The position numbers and the translations under genes were made by a program. The notes beneath the pieces are model-generated. The model was not told the DNA's origin, made no database searches, and saw only the letters and a program-made list of their open reading frames with translations. This document shows, piece after piece, positions 17,157 to 25,713 of a stretch of DNA of 64,000 bases. Source of the DNA: Bog-473 sp036268485 (GTDB lineage: Bacteria; Actinomycetota; Acidimicrobiia; Acidimicrobiales; RAAP-2); NCBI GenBank assembly GCA_036268485.1, contig DATAUC010000023.1, positions 1 through 64,000 of the forward strand, in the 5' to 3' direction. Position 1 is the stretch's first letter. Each line of letters opens with the position of its first letter.

Positions 17157-19133
17157 CTACTCCTTGTCTTCGGCTCCTCCGGCCATGCCTTCCTTGATGG
17201 CGTTGACCACGGTCGGATCCATCAGGGTGGTGACATCGCCCAGGTCGCGGTGCTCGGCCACGTCGCGCAACAGGCGCCGCATGATCTTGCCGCTGCGCGT
17301 CTTGGGTAGCTCGGGCGTCAGCATGATCTGACGGGGTTTGGCGATGGGACCGATCTCGTGGGCCACGTGGTCACGCAGCTCAGCCACGAACTTCTCCCCC
17401 GCCGCCGGATCGTCAAAGCCGGATCCCTTGACCGTGACAAAGGCCACAATGGCCTGACCGGTGGTGTCGTCGCTGGCCCCGACGACGGCCGCCTCGGCCA
17501 CACTCGGATGGCTGACCAGGGCGTGCTCCACCTCGGTGGTGGAGATGCGGTGGCCCGAGATGTTCATGACGTCGTCGACCCGGCCCAGGAGCCAGATGTC
17601 CCCGTCCTGGTCGCGCTTGGCCCCGTCGCCTGCGAAGTACCGGCCGGGGAAGCGCGACCAGTAGGTCTCCTGGTACCGCCCGTCGTCCCCGTAGATACCG
17701 CGCAGCATGCCCGGCCAGGGCTGGGTGATGACCAGATAGCCGCCCTCGTCGTTGCCGACGGAGTTGCCCTCGTTGTCAATGATGTCAACGCTGATACCCG
17801 GGAACGGCGTCATGGCGGCTCCGGGCTTGGTCGCCGTGATGCCCGGCAACGGCGTGATGAGGACGCCACCGGTTTCGGTCTGCCACCAGGTGTCGACGAT
17901 CGGGCAGCGCTCCCCCCCGATGTGGGTCCGGTACCAGATCCAGGCTTCGGGATTGATGGGCTCACCGACCGACCCGAGAAGGCGCAGGCTGGACAGATCG
18001 TGCCCGGCCGGCAGGTCCTCCCCCCACTTCATGAAGGTGCGGATGGTGGTCGGAGCCGTATAGAGAATGGTGACCTTGTACTTCTCAATGATCTGCCACC
18101 ACCGGTCCCGCGCCGGTGTGTCCGGCGTGCCCTCGTACATGACCGACGTGGTGGCATTGGCCAGCGGTCCGTAGACGATGTAGCTGTGGCCGGTGACCCA
18201 CCCGATGTCGGCCGCGGTCCAGTAGACGTCCTCTTCAGGTTTGATGTCGAAGATCAGCCGCTGGGTGGCCGATACGTGGGTCAGGTACCCGCCGGACGTG
18301 TGCAGGATGCCCTTGGGCTTGGCCGTCGTCCCGCTGGTGTACATGATGTAGAGCGGGTGCTCGGCGTCGAAGGCCTCCGCCTGGTGGTGCTCACTCTGCC
18401 GTGGCACGAGGTCATGCCACCAGACATCCCGCTCGTCGTTCCATTCGACGTCCTGACCGGTGCGCCGGACGACCACCACCTTCTCCACCAGGGGGCACTC
18501 GGCCACGGCCACATCGACCGCCGCCTTGAGCGGGCTGGCCGACCCACGCCGGTAGCCGCCGTCGGCCGTGATGACGAAATGGGCGTCGCAGTCGAGGATC
18601 CGGCTCTTGAGCGCATCGGACGAGAAGCCACCGAAGACCACCGTGTGGGGCGCTCCGAGGCGGGCGCAGGCCAACATGGCCACCACCGTCTCGGGAATCA
18701 TCGGCATGTAGATGGCGATCTTGTCGCCCGAGCGAACGCCGAGTTCGGTGAGCGCGTTGGCGGCCTGGCTAACCGAGACCAGCAGGTCGCGGTAGGTGAT
18801 GGTGCGGGTATCGCCCGGCTCACCTTCCCAGTGGAAGGCCACCCGGTCACCCAGACCAGCATCGACGTGGCGGTCGACGCAGTTGACGGCCACATTGAGC
18901 TTGCCGCCGACGAACCACTTGGCGAAGGGCGAGTTCCACTCCAGCGTGTCAGTCCACGGTGCGACCCAGGTCAGCTGGTCGGCCTGGGCGGCCCAGAACG
19001 CCAGGGGGTCGGCATTGGCCGTCTCGTAGATGTCGGGCTGCGCATTGGCCCGTCGGGCCAGTTCGGCGGGAGGCGCAAACGTGCGCGTTTCGTGCAGAAG
19101 GGCCGACAATCCTTCTTCTCGCTCTTCGCTCAT
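17157..19133 (-). CDS. acs: Acetyl-coenzyme A synthetase
   Basis: A 658-residue AMP-forming acetyl-CoA synthetase. IMYTSGTTAKPKGILHT is the ATP-binding loop, WWQTETGG is the acetate-pocket Trp-Trp motif of true Acs, GDGAKRDQDGDIWLLGRVDDVMNISGHRIST is A7-A8, and LPKTRSGKIMRR contains the catalytic Lys that Pat-type acetyltransferases modify. Length matches the family. The ATG overlaps the stop of the upstream cupin gene (ATGA), so they are translationally coupled. It recycles the acetate and acetyl units produced by the surrounding degradation genes. Confidence 0.95.
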   Translation of the reverse strand: MSEEREEGLSALLHETRTFAPPAELARRANAQPDIYETANADPLAFWAAQADQLTWVAPWTDTLEWNSPFAKWFVGGKLNVAVNCVDRHVDAGLGDRVAFHWEGEPGDTRTITYRDLLVSVSQAANALTELGVRSGDKIAIYMPMIPETVVAMLACARLGAPHTVVFGGFSSDALKSRILDCDAHFVITADGGYRRGSASPLKAAVDVAVAECPLVEKVVVVRRTGQDVEWNDERDVWWHDLVPRQSEHHQAEAFDAEHPLYIMYTSGTTAKPKGILHTSGGYLTHVSATQRLIFDIKPEEDVYWTAADIGWVTGHSYIVYGPLANATTSVMYEGTPDTPARDRWWQIIEKYKVTILYTAPTTIRTFMKWGEDLPAGHDLSSLRLLGSVGEPINPEAWIWYRTHIGGERCPIVDTWWQTETGGVLITPLPGITATKPGAAMTPFPGISVDIIDNEGNSVGNDEGGYLVITQPWPGMLRGIYGDDGRYQETYWSRFPGRYFAGDGAKRDQDGDIWLLGRVDDVMNISGHRISTTEVEHALVSHPSVAEAAVVGASDDTTGQAIVAFVTVKGSGFDDPAAGEKFVAELRDHVAHEIGPIAKPRQIMLTPELPKTRSGKIMRRLLRDVAEHRDLGDVTTLMDPTVVNAIKEGMAGGAEDKE

Positions 19134-19540
19134 GTGGTGCTCCTCAGCTCGAAACCCTCGAATGTGAAGGCCGGAGTGACGGTAGCGCCCACGAGGGAAT
19201 ACCGCCCGGTGGGCCGGGCCGACTGCCACACCCCCGCCGGCACTACGATCTGCGGCATCTGGCCGGAGAGCACGTCGGGGCCCAGGACGTCGCGCTCGGT
19301 GCGCCCATCGGGCCACTCGCGTTGCAGCTCGAGCGGGTCACCGTCATAGAAATGCCACATCTCGGTGGCGTCGATTCGATGGGGGGCCGACTCCTCACCC
19401 GTCAGCAGCAAGTAGATGATGGCGCTGCCCTGGGGTCGTTCTCCCCCGTCGCTCTCGGCCACCCAGGTCCGGCGGTACCAGCCGCCTTCGGGATGGGGCG
19501 ACAGGTCGAGAGCGGCGATGAGTGATTCGCCCGGTCGCAT
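19130..19540 (-). CDS. Cupin family protein (DUF985/YML079W-like)
   Basis: A 136-residue cupin of the DUF985 group. LSPHPEGGWYRRTWVA, SAIIYLLLTGEESAPHRIDATEMWHFYDGDPLEL and PAGVWQSARP are the characteristic strands; YML079W-like members have no settled enzymatic role. ATG 19540 is chosen because the family starts with this Pro-His-Pro-Glu-Gly segment near the N-terminus. Its stop overlaps the acs start by ATGA, and it lies 19 bp downstream of the acyl-CoA dehydrogenase stop, so dehydrogenase, cupin and acs may be one transcript from the motif A promoter. Confidence 0.82.
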   Translation of the reverse strand: MRPGESLIAALDLSPHPEGGWYRRTWVAESDGGERPQGSAIIYLLLTGEESAPHRIDATEMWHFYDGDPLELQREWPDGRTERDVLGPDVLSGQMPQIVVPAGVWQSARPTGRYSLVGATVTPAFTFEGFELRSTT

Positions 19541-19559
19541 CGTGTCAGTGTGCCCGCGC

Positions 19560-20690
19560 TCAGCGGGCGGCGACCACGCCCAGCTGTTCGGCCACGAGGA
19601 GGGACTGCAGATGCGAGCCCCCGAAGAGCTCGCCGGTCGTCTTGGCCCGCTTGATGAGGAGATGCCCGTCGTGTTCCCACGTGTACCCGATGCCACCGAA
19701 CGATTGGTAGGAGTCCTGGCACACCAGGCGCTGGCAATCGTCGCTGGCCGCCTTGGCCATGGCCACGGCCAAAGCCCGTCCGTCGGAGTCTTCTTCGATG
19801 GCCGCCACGGCGAAGTAGCAAAGGCCGCGGGCCCGTTCGATGGCCACGAACATGTTGGACATCTTGTGCTTGACGGCCTGGAACGAGCCGATGGGAACGC
19901 CGAATTGGTGCCGATCCTTCACATAGGCCAAAACCATCTGGAAGAGGGCGTCCGAGGTGCCCACCGTCTCCAACGCCATGGCCACTGCGGCCTCTTCGAG
20001 GGCCCGTCGGAGACCGGTGGCGATGGCTTCGCCGCCAGGCTCGCCCAAGGCGCGATCGGCCGCTACCAAGACGCCGTTGAGCACCACCGAGCACAGGGGG
20101 CGAGACCTGTCGAGTGACTGGACGGGTTTGAGCTCGACGTCGGTGGCAGGGACCACAAAGACGCCCAAGCCGTCTCCCATCTTGGCCACGACGGCGATCT
20201 CGGTGGTGGCGGCATCGGCCAGAACACCCAACTTCGTCCCGTCGAGTGTCCATCCGCCTTCGGCCGGCCGGGCCACCGTGAGGACGTCCCCCAGACCCCA
20301 ACGCCGGGGGTGATCAGCCAGGGCCAGGGTGCCGGTGGCGTTCCCGACCGCCACTTCGGAGAGAAATCGTTGCCGTTGTTCCGGCGTTCCCAGCTCTCGG
20401 ACGATGGGCACGAATTGCGTCGCCGTGGCCAGGAGCGGGCCCGGGGCGGCCGCCCGTCCCAGCTCTTCGGCCAGCACGGCGGTCTCGACGAATGACAGAC
20501 CCACGCCGCCGTTCTCCTCGGGCACAGCCAGAGCGGGCCAGTCCAGGGAGACCATGGCCTTCCACAGGCCTTCGGCCGGCTCACCCGACTCCACCACGGC
20601 CCGCACGACGGCCAACGAACATTCCTTCTGCAGGAACGAGCGAACGGAGCTTCGCAGCTCCTCCTGATCCTCGGTGAACTCGAGGTCCAC
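19560..20690 (-). CDS. Acyl-CoA dehydrogenase family protein (FadE-like, catalytic Glu uncertain)
   Basis: A 376-residue acyl-CoA dehydrogenase homologue. The N-terminus (DLEFTEDQEELRSSVRSFL) and GGIGYTWEHDGHLLIKRAK are typical of actinobacterial FadE subunits that pair into alpha2beta2 enzymes. At the usual catalytic Glu position it reads ELFGGSHLQ, without Glu, and helix G has LEEAAVAMALE, so a base is possible but not clear. It may need a partner subunit, none of which is adjacent. The GTG start has GGGAGG directly upstream. The motif A palindrome lies 55 bp upstream of the start. Confidence 0.85.
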   Translation of the reverse strand: MDLEFTEDQEELRSSVRSFLQKECSLAVVRAVVESGEPAEGLWKAMVSLDWPALAVPEENGGVGLSFVETAVLAEELGRAAAPGPLLATATQFVPIVRELGTPEQRQRFLSEVAVGNATGTLALADHPRRWGLGDVLTVARPAEGGWTLDGTKLGVLADAATTEIAVVAKMGDGLGVFVVPATDVELKPVQSLDRSRPLCSVVLNGVLVAADRALGEPGGEAIATGLRRALEEAAVAMALETVGTSDALFQMVLAYVKDRHQFGVPIGSFQAVKHKMSNMFVAIERARGLCYFAVAAIEEDSDGRALAVAMAKAASDDCQRLVCQDSYQSFGGIGYTWEHDGHLLIKRAKTTGELFGGSHLQSLLVAEQLGVVAAR

Positions 20691-20744
20691 GGCCCTCCCT
20701 TTCGCGACGGTGCCCACCCTGGGGCTGAGATCGGAGGGAGTGTA

Positions 20745-20764
20745 CCCTGACGCAAATGTCAGGG
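20745..20764. promoter_or_regulatory. Palindromic operator, motif A copy 4
   Basis: CCCTGACGCAAATGTCAGGG has perfect 7-bp arms around a 6-bp centre. It lies 55 bp before the acyl-CoA dehydrogenase GTG and is almost identical in its arms to copy 1 at 2278. Confidence 0.75.
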
Positions 20765-20812
20765 TCCGTGCTACCCTGAACCGCTCATCTGTGGCGGCTC
20801 GTCCCCACGGTG

Positions 20813-20876
20813 AATGCCCCTCGGGGGGGTCGCCGGCCCGTGGCAATCGACTCGGGCCGGCGACAACGGGGGCATT
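20813..20876 (-). terminator. Nested double-stem terminator after the ETF gene
   Basis: Two nested inverted repeats lie just past the ETF stop on the minus strand. The outer is AATGCCCC/GGGGCATT (20813-20820 with 20869-20876) and the inner is the 12-bp perfect GTCGCCGGCCCG/CGGGCCGGCGAC (20829-20840 with 20853-20864). The stem is very stable and should separate the ETF transcript from the acyl-CoA dehydrogenase promoter. Confidence 0.75.
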
Positions 20877-20882
20877 GCTCGG

Positions 20883-22694
20883 TTACGCGATCTCGTGTCG
20901 CAGCCTTTCCACCAGCACCGGAACAACGTCGTGCCAATCCCCAACGATGCCAACGTCACTGGCACCGAAGACAAGGGCTTCGGGGTCATGGTTGATAGCC
21001 AACACCGTGTGGGCCGATCGAACGCCCACCATGTGATTGAACTTGCCGCTGAGTCCAACCGCCACATACAGGCGGGGCGAAATGCTCCTGCCGGTCACAC
21101 CGATCTGGCGTGACCGGGGAGCCCATCCGTTGTCGGTGACTTTGCGGGTGGCTCCGAGTTCGGCTTGCAGCACGGACGCCAAGGCCGAGAGCTCCGAATA
21201 CTCAGAAGGAGCCACTCCAGCGCCCACTCCGACGACGGTCTGCGCTCGAGACAGCACCTCAAGGTCGTCGTCTCGAACCTCTGAGATCAGTCGGAGACGC
21301 TGACGCGGCGTCACGGTGCACGAGGAGACTTCCGTCCGGAGGTCGGCCCGGGGGGTGGGTATCGGGAGGACACCGGGCCGCACCGTGACCAACTGGACGT
21401 CCGATGTGCACGAGATGTCGGCTACCAGAGCGCCCGAGAACGCCGGCTTGGACGCAACCAGAGCGCCGTCCGCCACATGGAGGGCGACAGCATCACCCAC
21501 CAGTCCGGCATTGAGCGAGGCGGCCGCCCGAGCCAGGACCTCCCGTCCGAAGGCGGTGCTGGGTCCGAGAATGGCCCACGCACCCTTGGTCCGGACCCAC
21601 TGTGCGATGGCACCGGCCAGATCCTCCGGAATCAGCGAGCCCTCCAAGACGACGACAGAGTCCGCGCCCTGGGCGCCGAGACCGCTGATGTCCTCACCGC
21701 CCATGGCGAACGCCACCACGTGAGCCTTCTTCTGCGCGGCGAGTCGAGCGGCCGCGCCGAGCAACTCGGCGGCGACTTGGGGTCGGTCCGGCTCAATGAG
21801 GACGGCGACGTTCGCCGTGGGCTGGGGAACCGGGAGCCCGACCAGCTGCGCAACGTCGCCGCTCCCGGCGTCCGGTGCGAGCGCGCCGCGCTCGCACAGT
21901 ATGGAGACGGCCTGATCCACCTGGGCATCGATGGAACCGGTGAGGACAAGGCCAAGTCGGTCGTGCTGCATGAGACGAATCGGGCCGACTCTGGTGGGGC
22001 TTCCCGAGGCACCCCACGGTCCCGGACCGACGTCGGCAGCCGTCATAAGCACCATTCGTTCCGGCGCCACCTCTGCCCTTTGGAGGGGCGGCACCTTGCA
22101 CGGCTCACAGAGGCGTTCGGCCACGGAGAGGACAGCCGGCAACGAAAGCTCGACCTCCTGACTGCCGTCGTCATGTTCAAGGGTCAGGGAGAGCAGATCA
22201 CCTTCAAGGCGCATCCGCCGCACTCCCGTAGCGAACGGCAGGTCCAGGAGCTCGGCCACCTCGGGGCCGACCTGGCCGGTGTCGCCATCGAGCGAATTTC
22301 GCCCAACCAGGACGAGATCAAACAGGCCGTGGGCCCGGAGAGCGGCGGCGAGGGCCTTGGCACTGGCCAATGTGTCGGAACCGGCGAAGGCGGCATCGCA
22401 CAGATGGACGCCGGAGTCGGCTCCCCAGGCGATGGCTTCACGGAGCACGTCGTCGGCCGCTGCCGGACCCAGGGTGAACACCGTGCAGGTGCCGCCACTG
22501 CCTTGGGCCCACTCCACGCCCTTCGATACGGCGCGCCGGCAGTAGGCGTCCATCTCCAGCTCGAGCCCCTCCCGGACCAATCGCTGGTCGGGTCCGAGTT
22601 CCATCGTCTCGCCCGCCGGTATCTGCTTGACCAGGGCGGCGATGCGCAGGGGGCGATCAAACCGGTTCTGCACCTGTTCAGCCGGATCCGCCAT
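20883..22694 (-). CDS. Fused electron transfer flavoprotein, beta-alpha
   Basis: A 603-residue single-chain ETF that takes electrons from acyl-CoA dehydrogenases. Residues 1 to about 265 are the beta subunit, with AALVKQIPAGE at the start and the adenine-nucleotide signature GRNSLDGDTGQVGPEVAELL at 131-150. Residues about 295-603 are the alpha subunit, ending with the FAD-domain signature PRLYVAVGLSGKFNHMVG...AINHDPEALVFGASDVGIVGD. In most bacteria these are two genes (fixA/etfB and fixB/etfA); here no stop separates them. ATG 22694 is chosen; a GTG nine bases upstream is possible. It is followed by a strong terminator. With several acyl-CoA dehydrogenases nearby, it is their likely acceptor. 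Confidence 0.93.
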   Translation of the reverse strand: MADPAEQVQNRFDRPLRIAALVKQIPAGETMELGPDQRLVREGLELEMDAYCRRAVSKGVEWAQGSGGTCTVFTLGPAAADDVLREAIAWGADSGVHLCDAAFAGSDTLASAKALAAALRAHGLFDLVLVGRNSLDGDTGQVGPEVAELLDLPFATGVRRMRLEGDLLSLTLEHDDGSQEVELSLPAVLSVAERLCEPCKVPPLQRAEVAPERMVLMTAADVGPGPWGASGSPTRVGPIRLMQHDRLGLVLTGSIDAQVDQAVSILCERGALAPDAGSGDVAQLVGLPVPQPTANVAVLIEPDRPQVAAELLGAAARLAAQKKAHVVAFAMGGEDISGLGAQGADSVVVLEGSLIPEDLAGAIAQWVRTKGAWAILGPSTAFGREVLARAAASLNAGLVGDAVALHVADGALVASKPAFSGALVADISCTSDVQLVTVRPGVLPIPTPRADLRTEVSSCTVTPRQRLRLISEVRDDDLEVLSRAQTVVGVGAGVAPSEYSELSALASVLQAELGATRKVTDNGWAPRSRQIGVTGRSISPRLYVAVGLSGKFNHMVGVRSAHTVLAINHDPEALVFGASDVGIVGDWHDVVPVLVERLRHEIA

Positions 22695-22770
22695 CCGAGG
22701 CACGTTACCCGGCTCGAATTCTCCCTTTAGAGGATCACCAGGGGTTGAACGTTCGCCTACACTCTTCCAC

Positions 22771-22842
22771 GCGCCTCTAGCTCAACGGCAGAGCAACGGA
22801 CTCTTAATCCGCAGGTTTCGGGTTCGAATCCCGAGGGGCGCA
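22771..22842 (+). tRNA. tRNA-Lys (CTT)
   Basis: A 72-base cloverleaf. Acceptor GCGCCTC pairs with GGGGCGC plus discriminator A, the D loop has AGCTCAACGGCAGAGC, the anticodon loop CTCTTAA has anticodon CTT at 22803-22805, and the T arm is TCGGGTTCGAATCCCGA. CCA is not encoded. The outermost anticodon-stem pair is an A-C mismatch. Confidence 0.93.
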
Positions 22843-22921
22843 CTCTTTCGGCGAAAACCCCTGGCCAGGCGGTACTTCTTCCCTGGTAAGGCTTGCCGGA
22901 ACGGCTCTAAGGAGTTGGAGA

Positions 22922-23560
22922 TTGGCGAAGTCCGGGGTTGTACCCAAGGTAGCGAAAACCGTCAAACGCCCTCTTCGGTCTACGGAAGTTGTCCGTGAGC
23001 TCATCTTGAATGCGGCACGGATGTCGTTTGCCGACTCCGGTTTTGCCGGCGCCACCACCCGCAAGATCGCCACCCAAGCGGGCGTCGTCGAAAACCTCAT
23101 CTATAAACAGTTCGGGTCCAAACAAGCCCTCTTCGACGTCGCGGTCGTTGGTCCATTTCAAGATGCCGTCGATTCATTTATCGAACGTTGGGGGCCAAGA
23201 TCAGCTGCTCCTCACAGTCCCGAAACGACCGCCCGGGACTACATCGAAGCCCTCTACAACATGCTGCAAGATCATGCTGACTTGCTCATTGCCCTCATGA
23301 AACATGGGCGCGACGAACGGCCATTGTTACCCTTGCTGGAAGATCTCGAACGGGTTGCGGCCCAAGAACTCGCCGCCCAAGAATGGACCGGCGTCGACAT
23401 TCCTGTGCTGGTGCGGCTGCACTTCGGTATGGTGGCATTCAACGCAGCGTTCGGTGAGTCGCTCTATCCTCCCGGAGAGTTGGCACCCAACCGTGATCGG
23501 ATTATCGCCGAGACCACCGCGTTCTTCGTCCACGGAACGGCCCACCGTCCCAAGGGATAG
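22922..23560 (+). CDS. TetR family transcriptional regulator
   Basis: A 212-residue TetR repressor. The N-terminal helix-turn-helix spans about residues 25-70 (RELILNAARMSFADSGFAGATTRKIATQAGVVENLIYKQFGSKQALF). The ligand domain follows and contains EWTGVDIPV, a stretch almost repeated in the TetR part of the fusion at 53777, so the two may sense related acyl-CoA ligands. Start is TTG 22922, with AAGGAG 8 bases upstream. It converges on the dikinase-like operon at 23579, leaving 18 bp. No clear palindrome is visible between tRNA-Lys and the start. Its targets may include the minus-strand operon ending beside it, an inference from proximity only. Confidence 0.88.
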   Translation: MAKSGVVPKVAKTVKRPLRSTEVVRELILNAARMSFADSGFAGATTRKIATQAGVVENLIYKQFGSKQALFDVAVVGPFQDAVDSFIERWGPRSAAPHSPETTARDYIEALYNMLQDHADLLIALMKHGRDERPLLPLLEDLERVAAQELAAQEWTGVDIPVLVRLHFGMVAFNAAFGESLYPPGELAPNRDRIIAETTAFFVHGTAHRPKG

Positions 23561-23578
23561 ATCCCATCCCGCACTGCG

Positions 23579-25090
23579 TCAGGAGCAACTGACCAAAGCC
23601 GCATGCGCTCTTGAGAAGAGCTCGGGCAGCAATCCTGAGAACTCCGGAACGGTAGCGCGGGCCCATTCAGCCAACAGCGCAACGTCGGGAAGATCTGCTT
23701 CATTGCAGGGAGCTTGAGTGAGTACTCCTTCGTAGACCTCGCCGCTGCTGCCATCAACCGTCACCAAGAGTCCGGACAATTTCGACAGACTCCCGACGCC
23801 GCAGCCCACGACGCAGGGCGTGCCCAGCTCTCGACTGACTACCGCAGCGTGGCAGGTTGCCCCACCGGTCTCGGTAAGGATGGCATTGGAAACGATCATG
23901 CCGTGTACATCATCGGGATCCGTAGTCGGTCGAGCCAGGACGGCGTCCCACCCTTGGTCGGACATTTCTTCGACCTCTTCGCAGGTCAGACCAACTACAC
24001 CGGAGCCGACGCCGGGACATGCCGGCTCCCCACGGACCAGGATCGTTGCCTTGGCTCGCTCCTCAGGGGATACCCGTGGGCGCAGCAGGGCAGCAATCTG
24101 CTCGGGCAGTACCCGGAGGAGTGCTTCGTCTCGAGTGATGACACCTTCGGATTCCATGGAAACCGCAAGTCTCACCGCCGCATCTGGGGACCGCTTAGCC
24201 GCCCGCGACTGCAACAGCCAGAGGCGGCCCGACTCAACGGTGAACTCAATGTCGAGCACATCTCCGTGCAGCGCTTCGAGGCGTCGGCCCGCACTCATCA
24301 GCTGTTCGTGTATGTCCGGCAGGAGTTCTTCCAGAGCACTCAGCGGATTCGCATCGAAGCGGCCCGAAACGACATCTTCGCCTTGACCGCGTTGCAACCA
24401 CTCACCGAAAGGCGCGGAATCGCCGGTCAGGGGATTTCGCGTGAAGAGCACCCCGGTGCCCGAAGCGTCATCGAGATTCCCGAACACCATGGCCTGGATG
24501 GCCACCGCGGTCCCACCGGCATCACCCAATCCGTGATGTTGCCTATAGGCCACGGCTCGCGGCGACATCCACGACTTGAAGACGGCACTCACCGCATCGA
24601 GCAATTGCTCCCAGGGGTCGTACGGGGCGGTGTGGCCAACGACACGAGCGAATTGTGTCTCGAACCGGCGCTGAGTGTCGGAAGCGTAGGTCTCATCACC
24701 AGTCTCAGTGCTCAGTGCGATCCTCGCCTCGTCGTTAATGCCCAAGTTCAGGACGGTGTCCATCATTCCGGGCATACTGACCGCGGCGCCCGAGCGCACC
24801 GACACCAGGAGCGGATGGTGTGGATCGCCTAAGCGCCTGCCCGTGGCGCACTCTAAGCGGAACATGCCATCTTGGAGCGCAACCACGCACTGGTCATCGA
24901 TCGCCCCGCCAGCGGCAGTCAGCCGCCGGCACACGCTTGTCGTGAGGGCAAAGGCCGGTGGCACTGGCAGGCCCAAGGCCACCATGGTGTTGATGCTGTG
25001 CGCCTTGCCACCAATAAGACTTCGGTCGGCGGTCTCATTCTGTCCCAGCCAGACGTAGTCGGACGTTTCGTCACTTGCCGCCACACCCAT
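23579..25090 (-). CDS. Pyruvate phosphate dikinase-like protein lacking the PEP/pyruvate barrel
   Basis: A 503-residue protein equal to the first two thirds of pyruvate phosphate dikinase. Residues 1 to about 300 are the ATP-grasp domain (LIGGKAHSI, LLVSVRSGAAVSMPGMMDT, GTGVLFTRNP, GEWLQRGQGEDVV). Residues about 350-450 are the phosphohistidine swivel domain (TETGGATCHAAVVSRELG, His414). The C-terminal PEP/pyruvate TIM barrel of PPDK (full length about 870) is absent. It should autophosphorylate from ATP on His and must hand the phosphate to another protein or acceptor, because it has no pyruvate site. It is the last gene of a tight operon whose first gene encodes a rifampin-phosphotransferase-like acceptor domain plus another His domain. 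Start ATG 25090 is 2 bp after the preceding stop. Confidence 0.88.
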   Translation of the reverse strand: MGVAASDETSDYVWLGQNETADRSLIGGKAHSINTMVALGLPVPPAFALTTSVCRRLTAAGGAIDDQCVVALQDGMFRLECATGRRLGDPHHPLLVSVRSGAAVSMPGMMDTVLNLGINDEARIALSTETGDETYASDTQRRFETQFARVVGHTAPYDPWEQLLDAVSAVFKSWMSPRAVAYRQHHGLGDAGGTAVAIQAMVFGNLDDASGTGVLFTRNPLTGDSAPFGEWLQRGQGEDVVSGRFDANPLSALEELLPDIHEQLMSAGRRLEALHGDVLDIEFTVESGRLWLLQSRAAKRSPDAAVRLAVSMESEGVITRDEALLRVLPEQIAALLRPRVSPEERAKATILVRGEPACPGVGSGVVGLTCEEVEEMSDQGWDAVLARPTTDPDDVHGMIVSNAILTETGGATCHAAVVSRELGTPCVVGCGVGSLSKLSGLLVTVDGSSGEVYEGVLTQAPCNEADLPDVALLAEWARATVPEFSGLLPELFSRAHAALVSCS

Positions 25091-25092
25091 GG

Positions 25093-25704
25093 TCAGCCCG
25101 CCCGTCCAGCGATGGCTTCCTCGGCACGAGTAAGCCCAAGAAGGCCAATGAGTTCCTCGTGGAGTTCGAACCACACGGTGTGGTAGCTGTCGAGAATCGG
25201 GCGTGCGACATACGAATGGTCGCCCTCCTCCATCGCGTTCACGGCGCGACCAAATCGGGTGACATAGGGCGTCAAGCGTGGAGAGACCAGGATCATGCGC
25301 GACAGGAGCACCGTGAATGCTCGGTCTAACTTCAAGATCCTCTCAATGATCATCGCGTCATACGACGCGTCAGTGTGGTCATTGGCAGTTCCATCACCTT
25401 TGATCTGCCATGACGTGATGATCGCCTTGAGATCCGTATTGAAGGTGTCAAAGTCTTCGTAACACCCTCGTAGTTCGGTTGCGTCAACGGATCCCTGTTC
25501 ATCGGAAATCAGGCCCTCCAGACGGAGGCGGCCTTCGGGAGTGAGCCGGTAGGTGGATCCAACCAGGGTCACCATCCCACTGGCTTCGAGCTCGGCCAAT
25601 TGAACACCTACTTCGGCCAACGCCAGACCGGATGATGCTGCGGCATCTTCCGGAGAGAGACGACCTTTCATTCTGGCCGCTTGGAGGATCGAGAGTTCCT
25701 TCAT
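25093..25704 (-). CDS. Uncharacterised winged-helix/helical protein in dikinase operon
   Basis: A 203-residue protein not recognised with certainty. Residues 1-65 look like a winged helix (LQAARMKGRLSPEDAAASSGLALAEVGVQLAELEASGMV...YRLTPEGRLRLEG). Residues 80-203 are helical, ending ELIGLLGLTRAEEAIAGRAG. There are no enzymatic motifs, signal peptide or membrane segment. It sits between the DUF7064-like gene (9 bp gap) and the PPDK-like gene (2 bp gap), so a stoichiometric partner or regulator of the dikinase-like protein is plausible. It may be a detached helical domain of a larger PEP-utilising enzyme. GGAG upstream supports ATG 25704. Confidence 0.7.
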   Translation of the reverse strand: MKELSILQAARMKGRLSPEDAAASSGLALAEVGVQLAELEASGMVTLVGSTYRLTPEGRLRLEGLISDEQGSVDATELRGCYEDFDTFNTDLKAIITSWQIKGDGTANDHTDASYDAMIIERILKLDRAFTVLLSRMILVSPRLTPYVTRFGRAVNAMEEGDHSYVARPILDSYHTVWFELHEELIGLLGLTRAEEAIAGRAG

Positions 25705-25713
25705 GGGGCTCCG

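Noticed and set aside
17358..19349. 663-residue open frame on the plus strand
   Set aside because: Antisense to acetyl-CoA synthetase, which has all its motifs on the minus strand.
21477..22730. 417-residue open frame on the plus strand
   Set aside because: Antisense to the fused ETF gene; compositionally a shadow.
22771..22842. tRNA-Lys 3' end as a phage or island attachment site
   Set aside because: No second copy of the tRNA end and no integrase were found in the window.
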